From Nostoc sp. FACHB-973 (GTDB lineage: Bacteria; Cyanobacteriota; Cyanobacteriia; Cyanobacteriales; Nostocaceae), in NCBI RefSeq assembly GCF_014698115.1, contig NZ_JACJSJ010000017.1, positions 1-64,000 of the forward strand: a DNA stretch of 64,000 nt. Direction: 5' to 3'. The position numbers and the translations under genes were made by a program. The notes beneath the pieces are model-generated. The model worked only from the letters and a program-made list of their open reading frames with translations, did no database searches and was not told the DNA's origin. Position 1 is the stretch's first letter. Each line of letters opens with the position of its first letter. Positions 53,724 through 63,500 of this stretch are shown here, one piece after another.

Positions 53724-55244
53724 TTAGTGTAAAAAGTGACGTACACCAGTCAACACCATTACTAAACCCAGGTCATTAGCAGCTTTGATAGAATCTTTAT
53801 CGCGCACACTTCCCCCTGGTTGAACAATGGCTGTAATTCCTGCTGCTGCGGCTGTTTTAACTGAATCATCGAAGGGGAAGAAACCATCGCTGGCGAGAGT
53901 TGCGCCTTTGGCTTTTTCCCCGGCTTGTTCTATGGCAATTTTCACTGAGCCGACGCGGTTCATTTGACCAGCGCCTACTCCTAGTGTAGTGCGATCGCTT
54001 GTCACAACGATCGCATTAGATTTCACATGTTTGCAAACTTTCCAAGCAAACAGCAATTCTGCTAACTCATCGGCGGTGGGTTGACGTTCGGTGACTATTT
54101 GCCATTGACTGGTGTCAGCAATGATATCATCGCTAGTTTGGACAAGGAAACCACCTGCGATCACTTTTATAGTTTCTTTGGCTCCACTGCTCAAATCTGG
54201 TAAAGTCAAAACTCGCACGTTAGATTTTTTGGCTAAAATTTCTTGGGCGTCCGCTTCACAACCTGGTGCAACCACACATTCTAAAAATGTCTTAGTTAAC
54301 TCGCTGGCTGTAGCTGCATCGATGGGACGGTTGAGTGCCACAATTCCACCGAAGGCAGAGGTAGAATCAGCATTGAAAGCTTTTTCATACGCTTCTGAAA
54401 TAGTACTTCCCAGCGCCGTACCACAGGGATTTGTATGTTTAATAATCGTTGCTGCTGGGGAATCAGTGAATTCTGCAATAATTCGGCGTGCAGCTTCCAA
54501 ATCAACCAGGTTATTGTAACTCAGTTCTTTGCCTTGGAGTTTCGTAGCGGCTGCCCATCCTGTTGGGGTAGTACCAGTTTGATACCAAGCGGCGGGTTGG
54601 TGGGGGTTTTCGCCGTAACGCAGAGATTGTAATTGTGTGCCGCTGAGGTTGTAGTTTTGTGTGCCTGCGAGGTAAGATGCGATCGCTTGGTCATAACTAG
54701 CAGTGTGCAAAAATCCTTTTAAAGCTGCCTTTTGGCGAAACTCTAGGGATGCTACGCCGTTATTTTGCCGCAATTCCTCTAAATACTCGTTATATTGTCC
54801 TGGATCGCATAATACAGTCAAATGAGCAAAGTTTTTCGATGATGCCCGCAACATTGCCGGGCCACCAATATCAATCTGTTCAACAGCTTCAGCTAATGTT
54901 ACCCCTGGTTTAGCAATAGTTTCCTCAAAAGGATAAAGATTCACTACCACTAAATCAATCGGGCGAATTTGGTTATTTTCTAAATCTGTAATATCTTGGG
55001 GAACATCCCGCCGTGCCAAAATTCCGCCGTGAATTCGGGGATGCAGGGTTTTAACTCGACCACCTAAAATTTCTGGAGAACCTGTATAATCAGCAACCTT
55101 GGTAACTGGGAGTCCAGCATCTTTGAGTGCTTGGGCTGTTCCCCCACTGCTGATTAAATCAAAGTTGAATTCTTCAACCAAGCTACGGGCGAGGTCAATT
55201 AAACCAGTTTTATTAGATACACTCAGCAGTGCTAGACGCGCCAT
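53724..55244 (-). CDS. purH: Bifunctional AICAR transformylase / IMP cyclohydrolase
   Basis: 506 residues, the standard length. The N-terminal MGS-like IMP cyclohydrolase domain (LLSVSNKTGLIDLARSL, SSGGTAQAL, GGRVKTLHPRIHGGILARR) is followed by the AICARFT domain (LRYGENPHQPAAWY, IIKHTNPCGTALG, GAGQMNRVGSVKIA, SDGFFPFDDSVKTAAAAGI). It carries out the last two steps of IMP synthesis. It stands alone in an accessory region. Confidence 0.95.
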   Translation of the reverse strand: MARLALLSVSNKTGLIDLARSLVEEFNFDLISSGGTAQALKDAGLPVTKVADYTGSPEILGGRVKTLHPRIHGGILARRDVPQDITDLENNQIRPIDLVVVNLYPFEETIAKPGVTLAEAVEQIDIGGPAMLRASSKNFAHLTVLCDPGQYNEYLEELRQNNGVASLEFRQKAALKGFLHTASYDQAIASYLAGTQNYNLSGTQLQSLRYGENPHQPAAWYQTGTTPTGWAAATKLQGKELSYNNLVDLEAARRIIAEFTDSPAATIIKHTNPCGTALGSTISEAYEKAFNADSTSAFGGIVALNRPIDAATASELTKTFLECVVAPGCEADAQEILAKKSNVRVLTLPDLSSGAKETIKVIAGGFLVQTSDDIIADTSQWQIVTERQPTADELAELLFAWKVCKHVKSNAIVVTSDRTTLGVGAGQMNRVGSVKIAIEQAGEKAKGATLASDGFFPFDDSVKTAAAAGITAIVQPGGSVRDKDSIKAANDLGLVMVLTGVRHFLH

Positions 55245-55326
55245 TGATCAATTCCTTAAAAGTCGGCTGGGAGCGAAGGATCTCAAGTTTTGCATAAGCC
55301 TTGGCTCAGTTCAAGACCATTAGAGG

Positions 55327-56421
55327 TTAAAAACAAAAACTCTCCTTGAACCCATTCATCCAAGAGACAGGAATTATACAATCATGTTGCAGCCGACCTA
55401 CAACAATAGCGGGATGGATGCCGATACCCTCTGCAAAATCAACAACATCATTTTTAGATTTAAGTTGCCCTAATTCTCTTTCGTATTTGGGTGGGATCAA
55501 AAATTCCCGCGCCCATTGATCGGCTTCGCGTTCTGGTTCAGGTGCTAAACTTTCCCCACTATCCCATTCATCCAGAAAAATATTTTCTTTATCATGAAGT
55601 AGGATATGTGCTGCTTCATGGAAGAAATTAAACCAGAAGCGGTCATTGGTTTTACCGTAAAGCGAAAGTTGAATCAAAGCCTTGTGGGGATTTAACCACC
55701 GTGCTACACCACTGACGTGCGCTCCCTTAATTGATGGTACTAAAACCAGCACAACACCCGCTTCCCGGCACAAATGCTGCATCTGTGGTTGAAATTCCTC
55801 TGGTTGTAACACTGTCAAAGTGCGAATTTCCCGCACTGCTTTTTCAAACTTTGGTTTACTGTATTTGGGACACTCTAGTTTTTCTGCTTCTATTTCACCC
55901 AAACGCAACCAAGCGGAAATAGCACCAACATCACTTTGTTTTTCGCGGGTGCGGCGAAAAGAAATTTCCATACCTGCATAGTAACTTCGCCACTCGTCCG
56001 GCGAAGCCACACCGAAAAAATGTAATAACTTTTTTACCAAGCTAGGTTTATTTTTGGCAATTAAATTGCACTTAGGAATTACACCTTGGTTCATCAATTC
56101 TTTGACTGGTAACTGATCTAACCAAGATGTCCACTCCTTTAAACGGTTTTCTTCTTCTTTACTTGCTAAAGCCGCCCGATATTGGGCTTCATATCTCAGC
56201 CAAAATGCTGCTGTACTCCCCAAAACTCGTTCTAGCTTCAGTGCTGTTTCTTCATTTACAGGTGCTTTGCCGTTAATTAGCAAACTGACGTGTTTTGTGG
56301 TGTAGCCTAGACGTTCTGCTAATTGTGCTTGTGTCCAATCACGCTCTTGTAAGAATTCAGCGATCGCATCACCAGGGGGAGAAACCCAATCTGGAGTAAA
56401 GGGTCGGGTTGTCTTATTCAT
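55327..56421 (-). CDS. HigA-type antitoxin fused to an ImmA/IrrE metallopeptidase domain
   Basis: 364 residues from the ATG at 56421 (with GGAG 9 bp upstream). N-terminal XRE/HigA helix-turn-helix: GDAIAEFLQERDWTQAQLAERLGYTTKHVSLLINGK. C-terminal ImmA/IrrE-like zinc peptidase: HEAAHILLH (HExxH) with the downstream Glu in EREADQWAREFLIP. It overlaps the toxin gene by 8 bp. Antitoxins with an added peptidase domain may control their own or the toxin's turnover; this is inference. The pair of palindromes upstream of the operon is a likely target of its helix-turn-helix. Confidence 0.88.
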   Translation of the reverse strand: MNKTTRPFTPDWVSPPGDAIAEFLQERDWTQAQLAERLGYTTKHVSLLINGKAPVNEETALKLERVLGSTAAFWLRYEAQYRAALASKEEENRLKEWTSWLDQLPVKELMNQGVIPKCNLIAKNKPSLVKKLLHFFGVASPDEWRSYYAGMEISFRRTREKQSDVGAISAWLRLGEIEAEKLECPKYSKPKFEKAVREIRTLTVLQPEEFQPQMQHLCREAGVVLVLVPSIKGAHVSGVARWLNPHKALIQLSLYGKTNDRFWFNFFHEAAHILLHDKENIFLDEWDSGESLAPEPEREADQWAREFLIPPKYERELGQLKSKNDVVDFAEGIGIHPAIVVGRLQHDCIIPVSWMNGFKESFCF

Positions 56422-56743
56422 GGTAATCTCCAATGAAAACAATACAAACAGCAGTAACTTTTAACCAATCAATGCTTCCATCCTCGGTAAGAGGAACGGG
56501 GTCGTTATCAGGCTTAAATACAAGTCGTTTACCACCTTCTAGGTTTACTGCAAACTCACCTGCCCTATCTCCTTTCAAGGGATGGGGATGACCTATAACT
56601 AATTCTGTGACACAACTAGCAGCACCAAGAATAGTTAACTGGGTTCTTAATTTCTTGGCACAGTTTGCACCCAATTTTTTTTGCGCTAGTTTTTCTTGCT
56701 CGCATAGGTTTTGCAGTTTGCTGTCAGCGAAAGTGATTTCCAT
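56414..56743 (-). CDS. HigB/RelE-like toxin (killer protein family)
   Basis: 109 residues: ITFADSKLQNLCEQEKLAQKKLGANCAKKLRTQLTILGAAS, then HPLKGDRAGEFAVNLEGGKRLVFKP and VCIVFIGDYHE. The end YH(E) and the HPLKGDRxGxFA... motif are those of HigB-like mRNA interferases. Toxin first and antitoxin second is the HigBA order. It starts about 20 bp downstream of the first operator palindrome. Confidence 0.85.
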   Translation of the reverse strand: MEITFADSKLQNLCEQEKLAQKKLGANCAKKLRTQLTILGAASCVTELVIGHPHPLKGDRAGEFAVNLEGGKRLVFKPDNDPVPLTEDGSIDWLKVTAVCIVFIGDYHE

Positions 56744-56763
56744 GCGTTACTAGACTAATACAA

Positions 56764-56782
56764 GTTTACCATTTTGGTAAAC
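56764..56782. promoter_or_regulatory. HigBA operator 1
   Basis: GTTTACCATTTTGGTAAAC, 7-bp arms around a 5-bp centre, 20 bp before the toxin start codon. The same motif recurs at 56824-56840, so a dimeric HigA repressor probably binds both. Confidence 0.65.
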
Positions 56783-56823
56783 AAATTTGCTATGTCCAGA
56801 GAACATATCATATCAACTGATGC

Positions 56824-56840
56824 TTTACCGTTTTGGTAAA
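56824..56840. promoter_or_regulatory. HigBA operator 2
   Basis: TTTACCGTTTTGGTAAA, the second copy, centred 59 bp further from the operon. The spacing (about 5.6 helical turns) is compatible with cooperative or looped binding. Confidence 0.6.
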
Positions 56841-56915
56841 TAAATTTTTTCTACTCTGAATAAAAGATAATAAATTAAAGTGATTAGTTATTGCTTGAGA
56901 ACCCAAAATCTATAT

Positions 56916-57956
56916 CTATTGGGGAAAAACCTTTACACTCTCACTAGCAATAGATAACTCCACCCTTGTACCCACAGGTAACACCACATCAGCCATCGTC
57001 CGCGCATGGAGTTCTTTCCCAGACGGAGTTTGCAAACAATATTGGTACTCACGTCCTAAAAACCGCCGGGTGCGAACGACTACAGGCGCATCATTGGCTG
57101 GCTTTAAAATAAAATCTTCTTGACGAATCATGATTTCGCCAGCATCTTCGGTATGATTTGCTGTTAAGTCAAAACTGCCAATTTCCGTTTCCCATAAATT
57201 GCCTTGACGATGGGCGGGAAGGAAATTCGCCTGAGTGACAAATTCGGCGACGAATCTTGATGCTGGATGAGTATAAATTTCTTCTGGTGTGCCTAGTTGT
57301 TCTAAGTGTCCTTGGCGCATGACACCTACTATATCTGAAATAGCTAATGCTTCTTCTTGCTCGTGGGTAACAAAAATTGCTGAAGTACCCGCCGCTTTGA
57401 GAATGTCGCGCACTTCTTCTCGCAAGCGCAACCTAACTTGGATATCAAGATTACTCAAGGGTTCATCTAAAAGCATGAGTTGAGGTTGGGGTGCCAAAGC
57501 GCGGGCGAGGGCAACTCTTTGCTGTTGTCCACCTGAGAGTTCGTAAGGATAACGTTTTTCTAAGCCTTCGAGTCTCACTAGCGCCAAGACTTCGGCTACA
57601 CGTTTTTGTATTTGTTGTTTAGGGAAATGTTTCAACCCAAAGCCCACATTTTCTGCCACGTTGAGATGGGGAAACAGTGCGTAATCTTGAAAAACAACGC
57701 CAATGTCACGTTGTTCAGCTGGGATACAAATAGAAGTATTACAAACTATTTGTTCTCCGATTTTAATTTCTCCTGTTTGCAGCCGTTCAAAACCGGCAAT
57801 TAATCGCAACAATGTTGTTTTACCACAACCAGAGGGGCCGAGTAATCCTAATATATCTCCTTGTTGCAATGTCAAAGATATGTTGTCTACAGCGGGAAAA
57901 GTGTTTTCTGCAAACTGCTTGGTGACATTCTGTAAGTGGAGAATTACTTGTTGCAT
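56916..57956 (-). CDS. futC: Ferric iron ABC transporter, ATP-binding protein
   Basis: 346 residues. Walker A GPSGCGKTT, Q-loop in VVFQDYALFPHLNV, signature LSGGQQQRVALARAL, Walker B LMLLDEPLSNLD, H-loop THEQEEA, then a TOBE-type C-terminus. The length and C-terminal region fit FbpC/FutC-type importers. It lies downstream of the FutA- and FutB-type genes after a 180-bp spacer with repeats, so it may have its own promoter. Spermidine or sulfate importers are the alternatives; the neighbouring binding protein supports iron. Confidence 0.88.
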   Translation of the reverse strand: MQQVILHLQNVTKQFAENTFPAVDNISLTLQQGDILGLLGPSGCGKTTLLRLIAGFERLQTGEIKIGEQIVCNTSICIPAEQRDIGVVFQDYALFPHLNVAENVGFGLKHFPKQQIQKRVAEVLALVRLEGLEKRYPYELSGGQQQRVALARALAPQPQLMLLDEPLSNLDIQVRLRLREEVRDILKAAGTSAIFVTHEQEEALAISDIVGVMRQGHLEQLGTPEEIYTHPASRFVAEFVTQANFLPAHRQGNLWETEIGSFDLTANHTEDAGEIMIRQEDFILKPANDAPVVVRTRRFLGREYQYCLQTPSGKELHARTMADVVLPVGTRVELSIASESVKVFPQ

Positions 57957-58136
57957 AAAAAGAGGGGCTAGAAGGGGGGTTTTTATCCTATGTTGTCGCT
58001 GGAAATATCACGCAGAGGCGCAGAGTCGCAGAGAGTGGGAGTTGAGAAGAGTTGATTTTTGCATTTGAGATTTTAATTCAGCTGTGTCTATTCCCTACTC
58101 CCCACTCCCTATTCCCTACTCCCTATTTTTTCTAAA

Positions 58137-59753
58137 CTAAAATTTTGTTTGTATTTGCGTTTGATTTATAACTTTCTCTTTTTTGACGTTTTCTTGAGAT
58201 AAGACTAATAAGGTTGAACCTATAGAGACTAGCAACATGGCTAGTGAGGACGCAGCTGCATCAGCAAAATCTACATTTTCTGTGGCTTGCCAAATTTGCA
58301 TTGCTAAGGTGGTAAATCCAATAGGTGCTAATAGTATGGTGGCGGGTAGTTCTTTAATTGCTGTCAAAAATACTAGCACTGCACCACTCAATACTCCCGG
58401 TTGTACTAATGGTAGGGTAACTTCTCTTAAAGTTTGCCAAGCATTCCTACCTAAGCTGCGTGCTGATTCTTCTATTTGGGGATTTAATTGTAAAAGGGAA
58501 CTGCGGACTGTTCCCACTGACTGCGGTAAGAATAACACTAAATATGCAAATATTAGCATGGGTAATGTTTGGTACACTGCTGGCAAATAATTGGCACCAA
58601 AAAATACCAAAGATAAGGCAACCACAATTCCTGGAACTCCAAAACCTATATAAGAACAGCGTTCAATTATGGCGGTGATTTTATTAGGAAATCTGACTGC
58701 TAAAATTGCAACTGGTAAGGCAAAGATAGTGGTAGCTAAAGCCGCTAGTCCCGCTGCGCCAATGGAGTTCAAAACGCTGGGCAGTAAGTTTGGGAAAGTG
58801 TAGCCACTGTTAAATCCACGAATTAACCAAAATAGGGTAATACCTACTGGCAAAACTACACCCAAGCTAGTGATTAGCAGACAAAAAATGAAAGCTGGCC
58901 ATTTCCAAATTCCCAATTTGGCAATTTTTGGTGGACGCAGGGAAGCGGAACCACGACTATAATATGCAGCACGCGATCGCATTCTATATTCTAACCACAA
59001 AATCCCCAACACCAGTATCACCAACATCAATGATAAAGCGGCGGCTGAGTTGCGATTAAAGCTAGCTTTGTATTGCAAAAATATTGCTCTGGTAAAGGCA
59101 TCAAACCGCATCAGTGAAGGTGTACCAAAGTCACGCAAAGCATACAAAGCAACTAATAATCCACCTGCAATTATTGATGGTTTCAACTGCGGCAAAACTA
59201 CCCGAAAAAATGTTTCTCTGCTACCATAACCTAAACTTCTAGCTGCTTCTTCTAAAGATGGATCGATACCTTGCAAGGCTGAACGTACACTCAGCAGCAT
59301 GTAGGGATAGGTAAACAAAGTAATTGCCAAAACTGTCCCCGGAAAACCATAAATAGAAGGTAATTCTTCTACTCCCAATGGTTGCAGCAACAGCTGTAAA
59401 AAGCTACCCCGTGGTGCCAAAGTTGCTATGAGCGCAAAACTGCCTACATAACTAGGCACCGCTAAGGGTAATGTTGTCGCTACTAACCAAAAACGTCTTC
59501 CTGGTAAGTCTGTCCGCACTGTTAAAAATGCCAACGGTATGGCAATTAAGGCAGAAAATAATGTTACCGTTGCTGCCATTGCCGCACTGTTTAAAAAAAC
59601 CATGACATTGCGGGGACGAGAAATTAATTGCCATAATTCTTCCCCGCCAATGCCTGTGGTACGAATTACTAAATATAGTAATGGCAGAGCGATCGCAACT
59701 GCCACCACTGCTGCGGCTAATGTGAGAAATAAGGGAGGGCGAACCGCTTTCAA
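58137..59753 (-). CDS. futB: Ferric iron ABC transporter, permease
   Basis: 538 residues, two fused permease halves with about 12 membrane helices. Each half has the EAA loop contacting the ATPase (EEAARSLGYGSRETFFRVVLPQLKPS and EESARSLGRNAWQTLREVTLPLVQPG). This is the usual form of FbpB/FutB. It starts 3 bp after the futA stop, so the two are co-transcribed. Confidence 0.9.
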   Translation of the reverse strand: MKAVRPPLFLTLAAAVVAVAIALPLLYLVIRTTGIGGEELWQLISRPRNVMVFLNSAAMAATVTLFSALIAIPLAFLTVRTDLPGRRFWLVATTLPLAVPSYVGSFALIATLAPRGSFLQLLLQPLGVEELPSIYGFPGTVLAITLFTYPYMLLSVRSALQGIDPSLEEAARSLGYGSRETFFRVVLPQLKPSIIAGGLLVALYALRDFGTPSLMRFDAFTRAIFLQYKASFNRNSAAALSLMLVILVLGILWLEYRMRSRAAYYSRGSASLRPPKIAKLGIWKWPAFIFCLLITSLGVVLPVGITLFWLIRGFNSGYTFPNLLPSVLNSIGAAGLAALATTIFALPVAILAVRFPNKITAIIERCSYIGFGVPGIVVALSLVFFGANYLPAVYQTLPMLIFAYLVLFLPQSVGTVRSSLLQLNPQIEESARSLGRNAWQTLREVTLPLVQPGVLSGAVLVFLTAIKELPATILLAPIGFTTLAMQIWQATENVDFADAAASSLAMLLVSIGSTLLVLSQENVKKEKVINQTQIQTKF

Positions 59754-59756
59754 TTC

Positions 59757-60782
59757 CTACAAAACTCCTGCCTGTTGTAATAAATTCAATGTTCCGGGTA
59801 AGTCATCTAAGTCTGTTAAGCTCACATTAGGCGGATTGAGTTTGCTAATTGGCACTTGTTTTGATGGTGCTGAAATTCCTTTGACTAAAGGATATTCGTT
59901 AGTTTCTTGAGCAAAGTAATTTTGTGAACTCTGTTTGAGCAGGTAATCAATCAAAGCTTCGACATCAGCTTTTTGGTCAGTTGTGCTTGTAATTGCTACC
60001 CCTGCCACATTAATTATTGATCCTGCATCTTTTTTCGTGTAGTGATGAGCAACAGGGAAGTTAGCATTATCTTTTTTGAAGCGATACAAGTAGTAATTGT
60101 TCACTAAACCAAGATGAATTTCTCCCCGTCCCAAAGCTTCGACGATCGCCGAATTTTTACCGTAATCTTTGACACCATTGGCTTTCATCGCTTTGAGCCA
60201 TTGTAATGTCTTTTGGTCTCCATCTAAAACTCGCATGGCGGTGACAAATGACTGAAATGAACCGTTCGTCGGTGCCCAGCCGACTTTACCGCGCCATTTT
60301 GGTTGTGTTAACTGCGAAATTGATGACGGTAATTCGCTTTGTTTGACTAGCTTGGTGTTGTAGTCAATTACACGAGCGCGTCCGGAAATTCCGAGCCAAT
60401 GCCCTTTGGCAGAACGAAAGCGAGTGTCAACTTTGTTCAGCAATTTCGGGGCAATTGGTAGTGTGAGTTGTTTTTTCTCTAAAGTGCCTAAAGCACCAGC
60501 GTCTTGAGCGAAAAACAAGTCTGCACGGCTATTTTTGCCTTCTTCTAAAAGAGCGATCGCTAATTCCGCAGTATCGCCATAACGTACTTGAATATCTTTA
60601 TTCAAGTCTTTTTTAGCTTTTTCGATTAAAGGCCCAATCAGTTTTTGCTCTCTACCTGAATAGATTACCAGCGTTTTTGTTTGGGCGTCTACAGCCATCC
60701 CGATTCCCCAGCCAAGCATTAAAGCCAGAGCTCCAGCTGAAAGTTTCATCAATGGTAAAGTTTTCAATCTCCAGTCCTCCAC
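59757..60782 (-). CDS. futA: Ferric iron ABC transporter, periplasmic binding protein
   Basis: 341 residues from the GTG at 60782; a TTG at 60767 has a better-placed ribosome-binding site (GGAGG) and would give 336. Signal peptide SAGALALMLGWGIGMAVDAQT. Mature part: LVIYSGREQKLIGPLIEKAKK, the DTAELAIALLEEGKNSRADLFFAQDAG block, and the Tyr-rich iron-binding region VNNYYLYRFKKD, as in FutA/FbpA. It captures Fe(III). Fur control is expected but I see no convincing Fur box in the 250-bp upstream gap. Confidence 0.92.
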   Translation of the reverse strand: MEDWRLKTLPLMKLSAGALALMLGWGIGMAVDAQTKTLVIYSGREQKLIGPLIEKAKKDLNKDIQVRYGDTAELAIALLEEGKNSRADLFFAQDAGALGTLEKKQLTLPIAPKLLNKVDTRFRSAKGHWLGISGRARVIDYNTKLVKQSELPSSISQLTQPKWRGKVGWAPTNGSFQSFVTAMRVLDGDQKTLQWLKAMKANGVKDYGKNSAIVEALGRGEIHLGLVNNYYLYRFKKDNANFPVAHHYTKKDAGSIINVAGVAITSTTDQKADVEALIDYLLKQSSQNYFAQETNEYPLVKGISAPSKQVPISKLNPPNVSLTDLDDLPGTLNLLQQAGVL

Positions 60783-60920
60783 CTTAATTCTTACCAGGAA
60801 GTTTTTGCAATAATCTTGGTATTCTCAATCTTTACCATTAACTTGTGCTACTAAGCAAGAACATTTCTCAAAAAATTAAAAACAACAATTCACCAATTCA
60901 GAATTCAGGAATCAGAATAA

Positions 60921-60949
60921 CTAGAGACATAGCACTGCTACGTCTCTAC
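60921..60949. repeat. Imperfect palindrome, TAGAGACATAGCA family
   Basis: Arms TAGAGACATAGCA and TGCTACGTCTCTA with one mismatch; its outer TAGAGAC is shared with the palindromes at 6815 and 12543. It lies in the divergent gap between futA and the esterase gene, next to a GAATTCAGGAATCAGAA repeat. Confidence 0.6.
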
Positions 60950-61035
60950 AAGGATTTCGGGTAAGGCAGAATTAATTTATGGAGATGTATTTTAGATAAA
61001 ATCTACTAAAAGAGTCATATTTTAGGAGTAAACCT

Positions 61036-61656
61036 CTGTCTTTACAATTTATTAACGTTCCCACAGCCAATTCTCAACCGCCCGCAGGTTTAATTGTCAC
61101 TTTGCATGGTTGGGGTGCTAATGCCGAAGATGTAGCATCTTTGTTGCCTTTTATCAACTTACCTAATTACCAGTTTGTATTACCCAATGCACCTTTTCCT
61201 TATCCCTATTCCCCTATAGGGAGGGCATGGTACGACTTGAGGGTGGAGAATATGTATGAAGGGTTGGCAGAAGGTCGGCAACTGCTAATAGACTTGTTGC
61301 AATCTTTAGAAGGCAGTACTGGCGTGCCTTTGTCACGGACTATTTTGAGCGGATTTTCTCAAGGCGGGGCAATGACTTTAGATGTAGGATCGAAATTGCC
61401 CCTAGCAGGTTTAGTTGTCATGAGTGGGTATTTACATCCTGATGCAGTCACAGCAGCTAAAGGTAGGATTTCGCCAACTGTAATTACCCACGGTAGATAT
61501 GACGAAGTTGTTCCACTACAAGCTGCCTGGAAGGCACGAGAAACTATAGAGTCTCTGGGAGTGGCAGTAGAATATCATGAATTTGACACGGGGCATGAAA
61601 TAGATCCACAAACGATAGAGGTGCTACGGAACTTCGTTGTGAACACAATTGCTTAG
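61036..61656 (+). CDS. Alpha/beta-hydrolase of the carboxylesterase/phospholipase (YpfH/LYPLA) family, likely CTG start
   Basis: 206 residues if it starts at CTG 61036, which is 8 bp after AGGAG and gives the natural N-terminus (SLQFINVPTANSQPPAGLIVTLHGWGANAEDV). Starting at the TTG 61102 would remove the first beta strand and has no ribosome-binding site; there is no in-frame ATG or GTG before the oxyanion HGWG. Catalytic triad: Ser in GFSQGGAM, Asp in GRYDEVVP, His in TGHEID. It probably hydrolyses carboxyl esters; the physiological substrate is unknown. Confidence 0.85.
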   Translation: MSLQFINVPTANSQPPAGLIVTLHGWGANAEDVASLLPFINLPNYQFVLPNAPFPYPYSPIGRAWYDLRVENMYEGLAEGRQLLIDLLQSLEGSTGVPLSRTILSGFSQGGAMTLDVGSKLPLAGLVVMSGYLHPDAVTAAKGRISPTVITHGRYDEVVPLQAAWKARETIESLGVAVEYHEFDTGHEIDPQTIEVLRNFVVNTIA

Positions 61657-61810
61657 TCAAGATTACGAATTTTTTATAAATTCTGGTATAAATGCGGAAA
61701 AATTTCACGAAATCAATGACCTCTAATGAGTAATATATATTGGGTGGTTGCGTTGGGCGCAACTTAACCCATGCTCAAGGCGAATGCTGCATAAGGGAGG
61801 GGCAAGCATT

Positions 61811-62023
61811 ATGACAACTCTAAGCATTTCCAAGAAAGAAATTGCTGCCATGACTGCGGCAGAAGTCGAAGAACTGGCTACACGTCTGGAGCTGGATAAT
61901 TACAGTAATGCTTTTGAGGGTTTAAATGATTGGCATCTACTACGAGCGATCGCATTTCAGCGTCCAGAGTTAGTAGAACCCTACATTTATCTGTTGGACT
62001 TGGAACCCTACGATGAAGCCTAG
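61811..62023 (+). CDS. DUF2555 protein
   Basis: 70 residues from the ATG at 61811, with GGGAGGGG 8 bp upstream. The sequence SKKEIAAMTAAEVEELATRLELDNYSNAFEGLNDWHLLRAIAFQRPELVEPYIYLLDLEPYDEA fits the short cyanobacterial DUF2555 family. Function unknown. The longer frame from 61748 adds only an unlikely N-terminal extension. Confidence 0.85.
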   Translation: MTTLSISKKEIAAMTAAEVEELATRLELDNYSNAFEGLNDWHLLRAIAFQRPELVEPYIYLLDLEPYDEA

Positions 62024-62093
62024 CAATTTTAGATTTTAGATTTTAGATTTTAGATTGGGGTCAACTGGCTAAAATCAAAGATTATCAGGGTTA

Positions 62094-63365
62094 ATGTATC
62101 ACTTGCTTAATCCGAAAGTACCAATGCAATCTCCCTTAAATCCAAAATCCAAAATCCAAAATCCAAAATTGAACAGGGTTTTAGTTGCTATAGGTGGCGG
62201 TATCGCCGCCTATAAAGTCTGTGAACTGATTTCGACGCTGTTTAAAACTGGTGTGGAAGTGCGAGTCATCCTCACCCGTTCAGCACAAGAATTTATCACG
62301 CCCCTGACTGTCGCAACCCTATCTCGCCATCAAGCATACACAGATGATAATTTTTGGCAAGCAACTCACTCTCGCCCGTTGCATATTGAGTTGGGTGAAT
62401 GGGCAGATGCGATCGTAATTGCCCCCTTAACGGCTAATACCTTAGCAAAATTAGCCTACGGTATGGCTGATAATTTACTCACAAACACCGTGCTGGCTTC
62501 TACTTGTCCAGTGCTGTTAGCACCAGCGATGAATACGGATATGTGGGAACAACTATCGGTGCAGCGAAATTGGCAACAGCTATTGATTGATAGCCGATAT
62601 CATGGCATGAATACAGCTTCAGGTTTATTAGCTTGCGATCGCGTTGGTGCTGGTAGGATGGCAGAACCCCCAGAAATTCTGGCTTACATCCAATCGCTGT
62701 TACACACCCAAGGCAAACGAGATTTAGTCGGGAAACGAGTTTTAATCAGTGCTGGGGGAACGCGAGAGTTTCTTGACCCAGTGAGATTTATTGGCAATCC
62801 TTCCACAGGTAAAATGGGATTAGCTCTAGCCCAAGCCGCACTCCACCGAGGAGCAAGAGTCACTCTGGTGCATACTCCAGCTAATTGGGAAGTGCCATTG
62901 GGAGTACAAGCAATTGCTGTCATTAGTGCAGAGCAAATGCACCACGCCATGCTAGAATATTTAGCCAATGCTGATATCATCGTCATGTCAGCAGCGGTGG
63001 CAGATGTCAAACCCAGAGATTATAGTACAGAAAAATTGCCCAAGCGATCGCTCCCCCAAGCTTTACCTTTAGAACCCGTACCCGATATCGTCGCCCGATT
63101 AGCAGAACTTAAACAGTCGCATCAGATATTAGTTGGCTTCGCTGCACAAACTGGGGATATTGTCAATCCTGCGTTAGAAAAATTACAGAAGAAAAAATTA
63201 GATGCGATCGTTGCGAACCCCATCGATCGGCCAGATAGTGGTTTTGGCAGTGATAATAATGAAGCGATATTTTTAGATATCCAAGGGCGGGAGATGGCGA
63301 TCGCACCTTGTTCTAAATTAGAAATGGCGCATCAATTATTTGATTTTCTCAGCAGCGAATTGTAA
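62094..63365 (+). CDS. coaBC: Bifunctional phosphopantothenoylcysteine decarboxylase / phosphopantothenate-cysteine ligase
   Basis: 423 residues. CoaC part: [19 protein letters not shown], the catalytic His in [16 protein letters not shown] region, and APAMNTDMW (PxMNxxMW motif with its Asn). CoaB part: [34 protein letters not shown] and [12 protein letters not shown]. It makes 4'-phosphopantetheine for coenzyme A. The first ~30 residues ([13 protein letters not shown]) are read from AATCCAAAATCC repeats (62130-62170), so the real start may be one of the two ATGs (62094, 62124) or the family's normal start lost to repeat insertion. Confidence 0.93.
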   Translation: MYHLLNPKVPMQSPLNPKSKIQNPKLNRVLVAIGGGIAAYKVCELISTLFKTGVEVRVILTRSAQEFITPLTVATLSRHQAYTDDNFWQATHSRPLHIELGEWADAIVIAPLTANTLAKLAYGMADNLLTNTVLASTCPVLLAPAMNTDMWEQLSVQRNWQQLLIDSRYHGMNTASGLLACDRVGAGRMAEPPEILAYIQSLLHTQGKRDLVGKRVLISAGGTREFLDPVRFIGNPSTGKMGLALAQAALHRGARVTLVHTPANWEVPLGVQAIAVISAEQMHHAMLEYLANADIIVMSAAVADVKPRDYSTEKLPKRSLPQALPLEPVPDIVARLAELKQSHQILVGFAAQTGDIVNPALEKLQKKKLDAIVANPIDRPDSGFGSDNNEAIFLDIQGREMAIAPCSKLEMAHQLFDFLSSEL

Positions 63366-63497
63366 AAGGGACTGGGGATTGGGGATTGGGTTTTCACTCG
63401 TAAAAATTATGGAATTCTGCTCTTACCCACAGCAAATTTTGGAATATTTTCCCAGTCCCCAGTCCCCAGTCCCTAGTCCCCAGTCCCCAGTCCCCAA
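63366..63497. repeat. GGGGATT and CCCCAGT heptamer cluster
   Basis: GGGACTGGGGATTGGGG at 63369-63390 and five CCCCAGT/CCCTAGT heptamers at 63450-63497 face each other and can pair. It separates coaBC from the ligase-like gene; no gene. Confidence 0.75.
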
Positions 63498-63500
63498 CCT

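Noticed and set aside
60783..61035. Fur box upstream of futA
   Set aside because: Only a weak GAGAATaccAAGATTATT resemblance is present; not enough to call a site.
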